This document shows positions 36,156 to 44,693 of a stretch of 64,000 bases of DNA, in pieces. The position numbers were made by a program, and so were the translations under genes. Numbering within the stretch: position 1 is the first letter of the stretch; the number at the start of each line of letters is the position of its first letter. Under the pieces are notes generated by a model. That model had not been told where the DNA came from. It searched no databases and was given only the letters and a program-made list of their open reading frames with translations. This DNA is from Spongiibacter tropicus DSM 19543. GTDB lineage: Bacteria > Pseudomonadota > Gammaproteobacteria > Pseudomonadales > Spongiibacteraceae. Where the stretch lies: positions 124,001 through 188,000 of the forward strand of contig NZ_ATUS01000001.1 in assembly GCF_000420325.1 (NCBI RefSeq). The letters run 5' to 3'.

Positions 36156-36230
36156 TAATCCCGTCTCAATTGCTAATCTGAGATTAACACTAATATGAAG
36201 TTAAGGTAGATGTCAAGGTGAAATTAGCAA
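36156..36230. promoter_or_regulatory. Immunity switch: divergent promoters and operators
   Basis: The 62-bp gap between divergent regulators holds the palindrome TAATCT-G-AGATTA (36174-36186). A distant inverted pair TTGCTAAT (36170-36177) and ATTAGCAA (36223-36230) overlaps the GTG start of the CI-like gene. These are the obvious operator candidates. Promoter hexamers are degenerate, so exact promoters cannot be assigned. Confidence 0.65.
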
Positions 36231-36619
36231 ATAATCGCCGCATGCGAGATTCAAAAAACAAATACGAAGTTGAAAACCGACTGTGGCTGATTGAGGTCTT
36301 TTCGAAGGCTGCAATTAGCCAGGCTGAAGTTGCTCGCAGGATGAAACTGACCACAGCTGCGGTCTCCCGCTGGAAGAAAACCGGCCAGATCTCTGGGGAG
36401 AACATCATGATGCTGTGCAGCATCCTTGATTGTTCCCCGCCAGCCTGGTTTCAAAAGGAGAAGCTGGAAGAAGGCGCGCCAAGGTATGTGAATGCGGTCA
36501 TTCAGCGCATACAAGAGCTATACGAAGCAGGTGGCCTTACTGTAGACGACCTCCTCCACCTCGAACGTATGGCCCTACACATCGCAGGCTTGCGCCAGGC
36601 GCTAGAAAAAAAAGGGTAA
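36218..36619 (+). CDS. CI-like lysogeny repressor
   Basis: 133 residues from GTG 36218 (ATG 36242 is possible but lacks a ribosome site; AAGG lies 11 nt before the GTG). The helix-turn-helix is AEVARRMKLTTAAVSRWKKTG (about 38-58), then a helical dimerisation tail (LTVDDLLHLERMALHIAGLRQAL). There is no LexA-like peptidase domain, so induction probably depends on antirepressors and not on RecA cleavage, as in P2. It is transcribed rightward alone. Confidence 0.82.
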   Translation: MKLANNRRMRDSKNKYEVENRLWLIEVFSKAAISQAEVARRMKLTTAAVSRWKKTGQISGENIMMLCSILDCSPPAWFQKEKLEEGAPRYVNAVIQRIQELYEAGGLTVDDLLHLERMALHIAGLRQALEKKG

Positions 36620-36651
36620 GAAACCGAGCATGCACGGACCGCATTTGAGTT

Positions 36652-37338
36652 ATGTTAAATAGACTGCTTTTAGTTTCTCTCCTGATTTTTGCACCCAGCG
36701 CCTTTCCCCACGGCGGCGGACTCGACAGCAACGGCGGTCACACCAATCGCCAGACCGGCGAATACCACTGCCACCGCGCTCCCTGCACATCCGCGAAGAC
36801 ACAAGTTGAAAAGGCACAAACAGAGGCCGTCAGCGAAGGCCGCGAATTTTCTACTCTCTACAACCGGAAAGATTGGCCCCACTGGATCGATGCAGATAAT
36901 GACTGCCAAGACACCCGTGCTGAGGTGCTGATTCGTGATAGCCAGGTGCCGGTCAAGTTCAAACGCAACAAAGGCTGCTCAGTTAGCCACGGATCGTGGC
37001 TAGACCCCTACACCGGCCAGCGTTTTGATAAAGCCTCTGATCTGGATATTGATCACATCGTGCCGCTGGCCTGGGCGCATGGTCATGGAGCCAGCGGCTG
37101 GACAAGGGCGAAGAAGCGCGCCTTTGCCAATGACATGGATAATTTGCTGGCTGTGGATGCTGGAGCCAACCGAGAGAAAGGCGCTAAGGGGCCTGATGAT
37201 TGGATGCCGCCCGCGGCGGGATTTCGGTGTGAATACACGAGACGCTTTAAATCATTGGCGATCAACTATGGACTCAGAATTTATCCTACTGAAGCAAAAG
37301 CTATCAGCAAAATAATGGCTCTCTGCTACAAAAAATAG
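36652..37338 (+). CDS. Secreted HNH-family nuclease (DUF1524-like)
   Basis: 228 residues. A signal peptide (LLLVSLLIFAPSAFPHG) is followed by HGGGLDSNGGHTNRQTGEYHCHR, a small His/Cys-rich module that may bind metal, and a catalytic domain with DIDHIVPLAWAHGHGASGW and NDMDNLLAVDAGANREKG, the HNH pattern of the DUF1524 group. It is exported, so it acts on extracellular or periplasmic DNA, not in DNA packaging. It is accessory cargo downstream of the repressor. A role in defence, competition or nutrient release is conjecture. Confidence 0.85.
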   Translation: MLNRLLLVSLLIFAPSAFPHGGGLDSNGGHTNRQTGEYHCHRAPCTSAKTQVEKAQTEAVSEGREFSTLYNRKDWPHWIDADNDCQDTRAEVLIRDSQVPVKFKRNKGCSVSHGSWLDPYTGQRFDKASDLDIDHIVPLAWAHGHGASGWTRAKKRAFANDMDNLLAVDAGANREKGAKGPDDWMPPAAGFRCEYTRRFKSLAINYGLRIYPTEAKAISKIMALCYKK

Positions 37339-37465
37339 AAAGAGCTATACTCCGATCTATGTTGATCTAGCATCTTGGTCAGCACGTATCGACAACGGGG
37401 TCTAGCTCACGCTTAAAAACATGTAGTAAAATTTCACCTTTTGCCAGCAAAGGACTGACAAGGGT

Positions 37466-37837
37466 ATGAACGCAATAGATCAACACGCTAATAAAATAAG
37501 TGAGCTGGCCGACGAGTTATGGGAAAAAACTGTTCTTTTTTGTAACAAAGTCCTTCATCACTCCCGAACGTATGGATTTACCCTGATGGACATACCGGAC
37601 CCGGATGTTCATAAAATATGTGACTCATTGGAAACTGTTGTGCTTCCTGTGCTGTCAAAAATAGTAGATAGGCCTGAGCTAGCTGATGAAGACCACATTA
37701 AGATAGCGAACGTGAGGCAGTACATTTTACACATTCAAAATATAGTGCAGGCGATCCACCAAGATGATGAAGCCGCATTTATAGATGCCGTAAACGCTCT
37801 AGAAAATGAGTCATTTTTACACGTTGCGAAAAATTGA
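37466..37837 (+). CDS. Accessory prophage gene, unknown
   Basis: 123 acidic, helical residues (MNAIDQHANKISELADELWEK) with no recognised motif. The base composition is visibly more AT-rich than the surrounding phage genes, which suggests separate acquisition. AAGGG lies just before the ATG. It sits between the nuclease and the tail genes, a common cargo position. The preceding 127 bp hold no gene. Confidence 0.6.
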   Translation: MNAIDQHANKISELADELWEKTVLFCNKVLHHSRTYGFTLMDIPDPDVHKICDSLETVVLPVLSKIVDRPELADEDHIKIANVRQYILHIQNIVQAIHQDDEAAFIDAVNALENESFLHVAKN

Positions 37838-37960
37838 AATTTAAGCAGAAATAGTGCAAGATAGTCCTTACTAAAAAGTTATGCACAGTTTATCCACAAG
37901 CATGTGGTTGACAGGAAGCATAACACTGTCGTCAACTGGGAAATGCCAAGGAGGCAAAAT

Positions 37961-38086
37961 ATGGGTAACTATGCTGAAACCATAGAGCTTCTTAACCAAG
38001 CCATTAAGGCTATTGAAGAGCTAGACAACATGTGGAACGAGGCTGTTTCCACTGTCGCCGCCGAAGAAGAGTTACTTGCGGCATAA
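37961..38086 (+). CDS. Small accessory protein (41 aa), unknown
   Basis: Start placed at ATG 37961 because AAGGAGG (37948-37954) is ideally spaced 6 nt upstream. MGNYAETIELLNQAIKAIEELDNMWNEA is a single amphipathic helix with regular hydrophobic spacing, rich in Glu. It is followed by a terminator. Possibly a small regulatory or structural peptide. Confidence 0.55.
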   Translation: MGNYAETIELLNQAIKAIEELDNMWNEAVSTVAAEEELLAA

Positions 38087-38115
38087 AAGGCTCTCAAAGA
38101 AATAGAATATTCACG

Positions 38116-38145
38116 AAAGCTCCCAACATAGGGGGCTTTTTTTTT
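38116..38145. terminator. Bidirectional terminator between cargo and late genes
   Basis: AAAGCTCCC pairs with GGGGGCTTT (one bulge region), with nine Ts on the plus side and an A run on the other. It separates rightward cargo from the leftward D gene, 20 bp from the end of D. Confidence 0.8.
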
Positions 38146-38165
38146 GGTCAAGATCCTGACAAAAA

Positions 38166-39146
38166 CTACCTCTTCGTGACCAACTCCACCGCCGTGACCA
38201 ACCCACTGTCGCTGACGGTGTGGTTTAAGTCCTCGATCACCCAATTGTGGGCGTCGATACCCCCCTTCCACCCGCTCAGCGCCACTGGTTGGCCGTTTAC
38301 CAGCTCGGGGCGGCCTGGTTCCACGGTAATGCTCATGGTGGCGTCGCCGCGCTGAATACGCGCCCACTCGGCTTTTGCCGCCTCACCCGCTTGCTGCTCA
38401 TCTGGCAATGGGTCGCGAATTTGTTTGGTGTAGCCCGCCTCACCCACGGTCACGGTCTCGGTCTGGGCGGTGTCGTTGTTGTACCAGCGAGCGGTCACGC
38501 CGGTGAAGCGGCTGTTGCGGTCGGCGGTTTTGTAGCGATGGTCGGTGGTCTGGTTTTTGGTAATGGTGGCCATTGGCAAGGCCGCGCCGCTGGCAGTGGC
38601 GCCCTGCCCCTTGGGGAAAAACAACAGGTAGCCATTTTTGCTGGTGGCTACGGCGTCAAACTGTTTGCCAATGCGGTTGAGAAAGGCGCTGTCTGATTCG
38701 GCGGTTTGGTTGAGTTGCGCCAGCGCGACATCGGCCAGATCGGGGGCCACTTTCGGCGCCAGGTTGTAACGCTCAGCAATGGTCGCCACCAGCGCACCCA
38801 GGGTAGTGCCGGGCTCCCAATGGGTAGAGCGCAGGGACTTGAACTCTTCGCGGAAGTTCGCGCTGCGGGCGGTAATAATCAGCTTGTCTGGCGGCCCCGC
38901 GTGCTCCACATCGTCAACGGTAAATGTGCCCTTGTTGTGCAGGGCCTTGTCCCGGAAACCCAACTGCAGGCTGAGTACCGCGCCCTTTGGGGGAATGTTC
39001 AGGGTACCGTCACTGTCGTCCAGCTCCAGCACCAACTGGTCAGCGGTGGTGCCGCTGGCGTCGTGGAAACTCACGCTGATAATGCGCTTTTGCACCTCGG
39101 TGGCCAGGGCAAGGCCGTTGGCGGTAATAGCGGCGATGGGTGTCAT
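38166..39146 (-). CDS. D: Tail protein gpD (late control D family, tail hub)
   Basis: 326 residues of the P2 gpD family. LSLQLGFRDKALHNKGTFTVDDVEHAGPPDKLII and NQTAESDSAFLNRIGKQFDAVATSKNGYLLFFPKG are typical of this T4 gp27-like tail hub. ATG overlaps the U stop by 4 bp. Confidence 0.93.
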   Translation of the reverse strand: MTPIAAITANGLALATEVQKRIISVSFHDASGTTADQLVLELDDSDGTLNIPPKGAVLSLQLGFRDKALHNKGTFTVDDVEHAGPPDKLIITARSANFREEFKSLRSTHWEPGTTLGALVATIAERYNLAPKVAPDLADVALAQLNQTAESDSAFLNRIGKQFDAVATSKNGYLLFFPKGQGATASGAALPMATITKNQTTDHRYKTADRNSRFTGVTARWYNNDTAQTETVTVGEAGYTKQIRDPLPDEQQAGEAAKAEWARIQRGDATMSITVEPGRPELVNGQPVALSGWKGGIDAHNWVIEDLNHTVSDSGLVTAVELVTKR

Positions 39147-39589
39147 GCTGTACGGGCCGTTTCAGGGTTGCCGGTGCCATTCATGGCCAGGGTGCCGATA
39201 GTGTCGGTTTCGCCGTCGTTGTTGCGATTGAGCACCACGGTAAATTCAATTTTGCGCGGGGTGCCGTCGGGGAAAAAATAGCTGGCGTTTTCCTCCACCG
39301 AGTCGATAAACCAGAAGCCCTTGTGCTCACCGTCGCCCTGCATCAGCACCCAGGCTTTACCGCTGTCGCCAAGATCGCGCAGATCCTGCAGGCGCTGGCC
39401 GTCGCCGGTAATGTCGTGGGCCAGCGTGCCACTAAGCGTAATGCGGTCTTCACCGGGGCCGGTAAATTGGTGGGCCGGACGCTCACCCAGCCGGTTATTG
39501 GCCGCCCAGCGCCATTGGGTGCTGCGTTGCAGCCGGTCATAGGCCAGCGAGTCTATGGAGAATACAAACAAGCCCAGCGACATCAGCAT
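39143..39589 (-). CDS. U: Tail protein gpU
   Basis: 148 residues: MLMSLGLFVFSIDSLAYDRLQRS, AHQFTGPGEDRITLSGTLAHD and KGFWFIDSVEE match P2 gpU, a tail-tube assembly and initiator-complex protein. It lies between T and D as in P2. Confidence 0.93.
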   Translation of the reverse strand: MLMSLGLFVFSIDSLAYDRLQRSTQWRWAANNRLGERPAHQFTGPGEDRITLSGTLAHDITGDGQRLQDLRDLGDSGKAWVLMQGDGEHKGFWFIDSVEENASYFFPDGTPRKIEFTVVLNRNNDGETDTIGTLAMNGTGNPETARTA

Positions 39590-39599
39590 GGCTTAGCCC

Positions 39600-41993
39600 T
39601 CACGAGTGGTCCGCGTATGCCCCGCCCCGGCGGCGGGCTTTGCGGCGGTCAATTTCATCAATGGTCTTTTTCACCAGGGCATCGGCGTTTTCGCCCGGTT
39701 GCTGGTGCACGTTGATGGTGTATTGGCTGGCGTCGGTGTAGTTCTGGCCACCAGCGGCGCCAGCGGCCACCACCGGGGCTCCGCTGCTGACCGGCACGCT
39801 GGCCTTGGCTACATCGGCGCCCTTGTTACCAAACACCCAGTCGCCCACCTTGTTGCCAAACCACTCGCCACCCATGCCACCAGCAATGGCGCCTACCAGG
39901 CCGCCAATGGCGGTGCCGACAATCGGCACCACTGAGCCCAGTGCCGCACCGGCCGCACCGCCTGCCAGCGCTCCGCCCATGCCGCCAAGGTCTTTGGAAA
40001 CCTCCAGCCCTTTGTTGATATTGGGGTTGTCACTCATTAGCGTGCTGCCGATCGACAGTGCACTGATACCGGCACCGATTAATCCCGCCTTAGACCCCAA
40101 TCCACGGGCCAGCCCCTTCAGAGCGCCACCCTTACCGCCGCTGGCCACGACGCCCCCTAAGCCACCGGCCGCATTTTGCAAAGCGGCCCGTTTAGCGCTG
40201 ACGCCCAAGCCGGAAATGGCAACACGCAGGGCCGCGATAGACACCAGTACCGGGGCAACAGCGACAGCCAATGCACCAAGCCCGCCCACCAGAATCATTG
40301 CGACTTTACCTGCTACCGGGAATCGCTCATTCAGCCAATTAACTGCGTCGAGAAGCCTGCCTGCAGCAGATGCAAGGGTATTGATGGTTGGAAGAAGTTT
40401 GTCACCAAGGTTTGCCAGCGTGTCCTGGTAATTGGATTGCAGCCGCTGAAGCCGCATTTCCGAGGTCTCCATCTGCTTGGCACGCTCTCTCTCTGCGCTG
40501 CCCAAATATTTGCTGGTATCTGCCACTTCAATCATCGCAGCGTCGTAGGCTTTCAAATTGCCCACCAACGAGTTAACTGCAGTGATAGATTCTCTACCAA
40601 ACAGCATTTCGGCAATGCCGCTTCGCTCTTCTGCATCACGATCAGCTATTGCCGCCAAGACCTCACGAATAGTCCCTACAGCGTTTTCCTGCATCCGCCG
40701 TGCAATGTCGGCGGAATCAAAGCCAAGGTCTTCAAGAATAGATTGCTTCCCAGCCGCCATCTGTTCGCCGCTGCTCAACGAAAGCAGCAGGTTTTTCATG
40801 CTGGTAGCCGCGATCTCCGCGCTGGGCGCAGCTCCATCTATCACTGCAGCAAGTGCGGCAATTTGCGGTGCAGCCAAGCCAGCAGCTTTTGCTGTAGAGC
40901 CAACTCGGGTAACGATTTCCAGAATGTTCGGCGCGTTGGACGCGGAGTTGTCACCCAAGTGGTTTATGGCATCCCCCAAGACTCCAACTTGCTCCATTGT
41001 TAGATTCATGCTCGTTAGAAGCGTTGGGATTGACTCCGAAGCCTTGTCAACACTTATTCCGTAGGCAACCGAAAGTGCTTCGCTTCTCTGTGCGAACTTC
41101 AAGGCTTCTTCTGAAGAGAGGTTTATTCTCCCGCCGGCAGCGACCAACTGTGCGACAGCAGCAGCGCCCATTGGAGACTGCTTCGCCAGCTCTTTAATTT
41201 GCGAGATCAACACCGGCATATCGGCGTCTTTTACAAATTTTTCAACTTCGGTAAAGGCTGACTGACGGGATATTGCCTGTCCAGCAGGTTTCGATAGAAC
41301 GCTGAGCGCGCCCCGGCCAACACGGTCCATCCCTGCCGCGACAATGGTAGTGTTAGCGGCTTTCTGCAGGGTTTCGTTGTGCTTTGATTCGGCGGCTTCC
41401 AGCTGGCCATGAGCCCTGGCCACCGCCTTTATTCTGTCTTGAGTCTGAGCGTAGGCGGCGCCCAGGCGCTTTTGTTCGGCAGCCAGCTCCCTTGTTTCGA
41501 TGCCCTCTGCTTTTAGCTTCTTCCGCAGCGCCACCGACCGCTCCGCCGCAAGACGCCGCTGCTTGGTGGCTTGTTCCAAGGCCTTTTCTGCGCGCTCATG
41601 CTCACGGATCAGGGTTTTATTTTCTTTGGCCTGGCGCTTTAAATTGGCGATCTCTTTCGCATCGACTTTTACGCCACTGGCTTTCAGCTCCTGCAATTTT
41701 CGCAGATTGGCCTGGGTGATGTTCAGCTGATCGGCTTCTTTCTCCCGCGCCAGCCGCAACTGCTTGACCTTCTCCGCCGCCTGGGCAGAGGCCTCTTTGG
41801 CCTTGCTGGATGCCAGCTCATATTCTTTGAGACGGGCCACCGCTTTGCGCTGGTTGCCGATATTCTTGAGTTCGTTACCGGTGGCAGAGAGCTTTTGTGC
41901 AAGCTCGCTGTTGATGCCAGCCAGCTTTTTTGCGGGTCCACTCCACTGATCAACGATGCGAAGCGTTAGCGTGCTGTTGAGGTTATTACTCAT
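39600..41993 (-). CDS. T: Tail tape measure protein gpT
   Basis: 797 residues. A long N-terminal coiled coil (about 15-200, rich in Lys, Glu and Ala) precedes the TP901-type tape measure core with FTEVEKFVKDADMPVLISQIK and AGGRINLSSEEALKFAQRSEALS. A hydrophobic segment (VAMILVGGLGALAVAVAPVLVSI) and Gly/Ala-rich membrane-active stretches follow. The protein sets tail length and probably helps DNA enter through the inner membrane. Confidence 0.93.
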   Translation of the reverse strand: MSNNLNSTLTLRIVDQWSGPAKKLAGINSELAQKLSATGNELKNIGNQRKAVARLKEYELASSKAKEASAQAAEKVKQLRLAREKEADQLNITQANLRKLQELKASGVKVDAKEIANLKRQAKENKTLIREHERAEKALEQATKQRRLAAERSVALRKKLKAEGIETRELAAEQKRLGAAYAQTQDRIKAVARAHGQLEAAESKHNETLQKAANTTIVAAGMDRVGRGALSVLSKPAGQAISRQSAFTEVEKFVKDADMPVLISQIKELAKQSPMGAAAVAQLVAAGGRINLSSEEALKFAQRSEALSVAYGISVDKASESIPTLLTSMNLTMEQVGVLGDAINHLGDNSASNAPNILEIVTRVGSTAKAAGLAAPQIAALAAVIDGAAPSAEIAATSMKNLLLSLSSGEQMAAGKQSILEDLGFDSADIARRMQENAVGTIREVLAAIADRDAEERSGIAEMLFGRESITAVNSLVGNLKAYDAAMIEVADTSKYLGSAERERAKQMETSEMRLQRLQSNYQDTLANLGDKLLPTINTLASAAGRLLDAVNWLNERFPVAGKVAMILVGGLGALAVAVAPVLVSIAALRVAISGLGVSAKRAALQNAAGGLGGVVASGGKGGALKGLARGLGSKAGLIGAGISALSIGSTLMSDNPNINKGLEVSKDLGGMGGALAGGAAGAALGSVVPIVGTAIGGLVGAIAGGMGGEWFGNKVGDWVFGNKGADVAKASVPVSSGAPVVAAGAAGGQNYTDASQYTINVHQQPGENADALVKKTIDEIDRRKARRRGGAYADHS

Positions 41994-42007
41994 GTGCGTT
42001 ACCGGGT

Positions 42008-42130
42008 TCAGTTGGGGTTAGTGTTGCCGGATCGGTCCCGCGCTTTTTGCTCCCACATGACCAGATCGGCCAGGGGCATTGCCGCCATTTCTGAGGGCGG
42101 CCAGTGGAAGACGGTAGCGATATTTGCCAT
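42008..42130 (-). CDS. E': gpE' (GpE family), read mainly as a -1 extension of gpE
   Basis: A 40-residue frame beginning MANIATVFHWPPSEMAAMPL and continuing DLVMWEQKARDRSG. This is the GpE family sequence of P2-like phages. The frame is open upstream into the slippery site at the end of E, so the main product should be an E-E' fusion made by frameshifting, as in P2 and in lambda G-GT, acting as tail chaperone for gpT. Confidence 0.88.
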   Translation of the reverse strand: MANIATVFHWPPSEMAAMPLADLVMWEQKARDRSGNTNPN

Positions 42131-42177
42131 TGGGTCTTCCACCTGGTCGGGCAGTGGCATTCCTGCCGACCGCCCAA

Positions 42178-42501
42178 TCAGTTCAAAAAACCAATCACCT
42201 CTTCTGCGCAGCTCACCAGGTCTTTTACATCCATGTCGGCAATTTCCATTTCTGTCAGTGCGGGATCAGTAATGCGCGGTAACACCGTGATCAGGCTGTC
42301 GACGTCGGCGTTCAGCAGCAGTGAAAGACGGCAGCCACGCAGTGCGCCGGTATTGGGCTTGCGCAGAGTGAGTTTGGTAATTTCCTGATCGCCTCGTTTT
42401 ATCGGCTTTTTGAGCTGGATCTCGCCGGGATTAAGCGTCTGCTTTTGCTCTGCTTCAGGCGCTTGCTCTACGCCTGCCGGTACTACTTCTTGCGTTTTCA
42501 T
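42178..42501 (-). CDS. E: Tail assembly chaperone gpE
   Basis: 107 residues with LKKPIKRGDQEITKLTLRKPNTGALRG and CRLSLLLNADVDSLITVLPRIT, typical of P2 gpE. It ends GFLN at 42178 after the slippery heptamer. Chaperone for the tape measure protein together with the frameshifted E' extension. Confidence 0.92.
   Translation of the reverse strand: MKTQEVVPAGVEQAPEAEQKQTLNPGEIQLKKPIKRGDQEITKLTLRKPNTGALRGCRLSLLLNADVDSLITVLPRITDPALTEMEIADMDVKDLVSCAEEVIGFLN
42184..42190 (-). promoter_or_regulatory. -1 programmed frameshift site T TTT TTG
   Basis: On the minus strand the zero-frame codons GGT TTT TTG AAC TGA place T-TTT-TTG exactly in slippery phase. A -1 slip reads on as FELIGRSAGMP and joins the E' frame. 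It is the same heptamer that I recall for P2 E/E'. Confidence 0.85.
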
Positions 42502-42522
42502 AAGTCGCCCCTTGTTACGCGT

Positions 42523-43035
42523 TTATAGACCCAGCGCATTGCGCTGGCTTGCCAGGCGGTCGGTGCCGCCCACGTTTTCGATCATGTTGATCACGTCGAT
42601 TTCGATCAGCGTTTCGCCGTTCACCACATATTTGAAATAGCTGAGAGAGGCCGTGCAATTGAGCATGCCCGACTCCCCGGCTTTGTAGCCGCTGGGCAGC
42701 TCCAGGCCGCTGTAGCGCCCGCGCATAACCACTTCGATGGCATCGGTGCGGCTGGCGTCGCCGTCGCTCACAGCCGCGCCCAGAAAGCGCAGGGCCACGC
42801 CGTCTACGGTGGTTACACCGAACTGGCGAAGCACACTGGCGGCCATTTCGTGCAGGCGGAAAGACGAGGTGAGTTTGTTCATGCCCATGTCGCTATCGAC
42901 CGGCGCGTTAAACCCGCCGGGGCGCATTTCTTCCATCTTGCGCTCAAGGTTGGGCAGCGTGATTTCGTCTACCCGGCCAACAAAGTTTTCACCGTCGGCA
43001 AACAGGTTAAAGTTCTTGAGTTTCTTGGGCAGCAT
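42523..43035 (-). CDS. FII: Major tail tube protein gpFII
   Basis: 170 residues: MLPKKLKNFNLFADGENFVGRVDEITLPNL is diagnostic of the P2 tail tube protein. It follows the sheath gene. Confidence 0.95.
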   Translation of the reverse strand: MLPKKLKNFNLFADGENFVGRVDEITLPNLERKMEEMRPGGFNAPVDSDMGMNKLTSSFRLHEMAASVLRQFGVTTVDGVALRFLGAAVSDGDASRTDAIEVVMRGRYSGLELPSGYKAGESGMLNCTASLSYFKYVVNGETLIEIDVINMIENVGGTDRLASQRNALGL

Positions 43036-43075
43036 GGTTGCTCTCCGGTGATTGAGTGGATGGCGTCAGGCGCGT

Positions 43076-44581
43076 TTAGGCGACCAGTTGCACCAGGTAA
43101 CGGTCGGTAATGGTCTGGATGAAGGTGAGGTCTTCCAGCGGCGGCACGGGGGTGTAGTCGTAGCTGATGGTGAGCTTGCCCGCTGCCAAGGTCTCGGTGG
43201 TGTTGAGGTCGGTGTCGACGTAGGCATAGGCATCCACGATGTAGCCGCTGGCCTTGAGGCTGCGGAATTTGGCGTTGATGCCCTCCACAATCTCTTTGAT
43301 CAGCACCTTGCTCATGGGCTTATCCATTGCCCACATGTGCGCCTCGGCAATGGTGTCGGCCAGAATGTCGCCAGTGCGGGCGGCAGACTCAAAGGCAAAC
43401 ACCGGGTCATTCGAGCAGGTGCGCGAACCCCAGAAGCGGAAGCCGCTGCTGCGGATCAGCGTGGTGATTTCGTTGCCGTTGAGGTAGTTGGCGTCGGTAT
43501 TGACGTTGGTGAGGTCGAAATGCACCGACTTGGAAATGCCGGTGACGCCGTTCACCTCGATGTTGGACAGGGTTTTGTGCCAGCCCACCTCGTTGTCGGC
43601 GCGGGCGCGCACACCCAGTGCGCGGGCGGTTGAGGTGAGTGCGACCTCAGCATTCAGCGCGGTATTCCAGCCGGTGAACTCGGGCCACAGCAGCATAAGG
43701 CGCTTGGAGCCGTAGCTATCGCGGGAAGTAACAGCGGCCTCCATGGTGTCGGCGCTAATGTAGGCATAGGCAAAGGCGCGCAGGTCGTCGGCCACGCTCA
43801 CCATGGCCGCAATCACGCCGGTGAGGTGATCCAGCCCCGGCACACCCAGAATGCGGGGTTTAACGCCCAGTTGGGCTTGGGCATCTTTCAGGGCCAGCAG
43901 GCCGGTGGCTTTGCCGTCTACCACCGAGCCGATCACGTTGGTGGTGGTGGCGGCATCATCAATGCCCTCTGCCACCCGCACCACTACGACCATGGCGCCA
44001 ATCTGGTCAAAGATGGCGGTCATGGCGGCAGGCAAGGTGCCACGACCTTTACCGGTGCTATCCAGCAAGGCGGATTTGGCCCGGTTGCCCAGTACCAGAA
44101 CGGGGGTATTCAGCGGGAAGGGTTCGTTGACGCCGCCAGACAGGGTGACTTTCGCCTCGGCAATCATTACGCCAGTGCCGTCTGAGCCGGTGGCATTGGC
44201 GGCAGTGACGAGGGCGGACGCCTCGCTGGTGATCTCGTTAATCACATCGGCGGCGGTGCTGGTCACGTCGCCCGTGCCGTCGGTGGCCAAGGTGACAGTA
44301 ATGTCGTTGCCGTCTACCGCTACCGCCAGCGCTTCGTCCACTTCGCCGGTATCAATCACGGTAATGGTGACGCTGTTGCCAGCCTGACCGATCAGCGTTG
44401 ATGTGAGTGCGATGGCGGTGTCTGACGCGACAACCCCAATTTGGCCGGTGGCGGCCACCGCTGGGGTGGAGTCTGGCGCGGTACCCACCAGACCAATCAC
44501 CGCCGTATTTACGGTGCGGATTGGGCGCGCCCCTTCGGATTTTTCAATGATGCGGACGCCGTGGTGATATTGGTCAGACAT
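43076..44581 (-). CDS. FI: Tail sheath protein gpFI with extra N-terminal domain
   Basis: 501 residues, longer than P2 FI (about 396). The conserved parts are YHHGVRIIE at the start, PFPLNTPVLVLGNRAKSALLDS, GVPGLDHLTGVIAAM, LMLLWPEF, and SSGFRFWGSRTCSNDP in the C-terminal half. The extra length is an inserted beta-rich segment at about 45-150 (TSTLIGQAGNSVTITVID to KVTLSGGVNE), likely an outward-facing decoration of the sheath. Confidence 0.93.
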   Translation of the reverse strand: MSDQYHHGVRIIEKSEGARPIRTVNTAVIGLVGTAPDSTPAVAATGQIGVVASDTAIALTSTLIGQAGNSVTITVIDTGEVDEALAVAVDGNDITVTLATDGTGDVTSTAADVINEITSEASALVTAANATGSDGTGVMIAEAKVTLSGGVNEPFPLNTPVLVLGNRAKSALLDSTGKGRGTLPAAMTAIFDQIGAMVVVVRVAEGIDDAATTTNVIGSVVDGKATGLLALKDAQAQLGVKPRILGVPGLDHLTGVIAAMVSVADDLRAFAYAYISADTMEAAVTSRDSYGSKRLMLLWPEFTGWNTALNAEVALTSTARALGVRARADNEVGWHKTLSNIEVNGVTGISKSVHFDLTNVNTDANYLNGNEITTLIRSSGFRFWGSRTCSNDPVFAFESAARTGDILADTIAEAHMWAMDKPMSKVLIKEIVEGINAKFRSLKASGYIVDAYAYVDTDLNTTETLAAGKLTISYDYTPVPPLEDLTFIQTITDRYLVQLVA

Positions 44582-44656
44582 GGTGGTCTCCAGCGATTAA
44601 TGATTGCGTTACCCGCATTTTTCGCTGGTTGCCATGCGCGTTAAAGCAGCGGCAGG

Positions 44657-44682
44657 AGTAAAACCCCGCTATACAGCGGGGT
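44657..44682 (-). terminator. Hairpin after the fibre assembly gene
   Basis: ACCCCGCT, four-base loop, AGCGGGGT, then TTTTAC on the minus strand, 12 nt after the 44694 stop. It would end the V-to-fibre late transcript before the FI operon. Confidence 0.7.
44658..44674 (-). promoter_or_regulatory. Late-promoter box candidate upstream of FI
   Basis: GTAAAACCCCGCTATAC, 77 bp upstream of the FI start. It matches the boxes at 51788 and 57431 in GTAA at one end and TAC at the other, with 17-bp total length. It partly overlaps the hairpin at 44663-44682. Confidence 0.45.
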
Positions 44683-44693
44683 GCGATGGTGGG

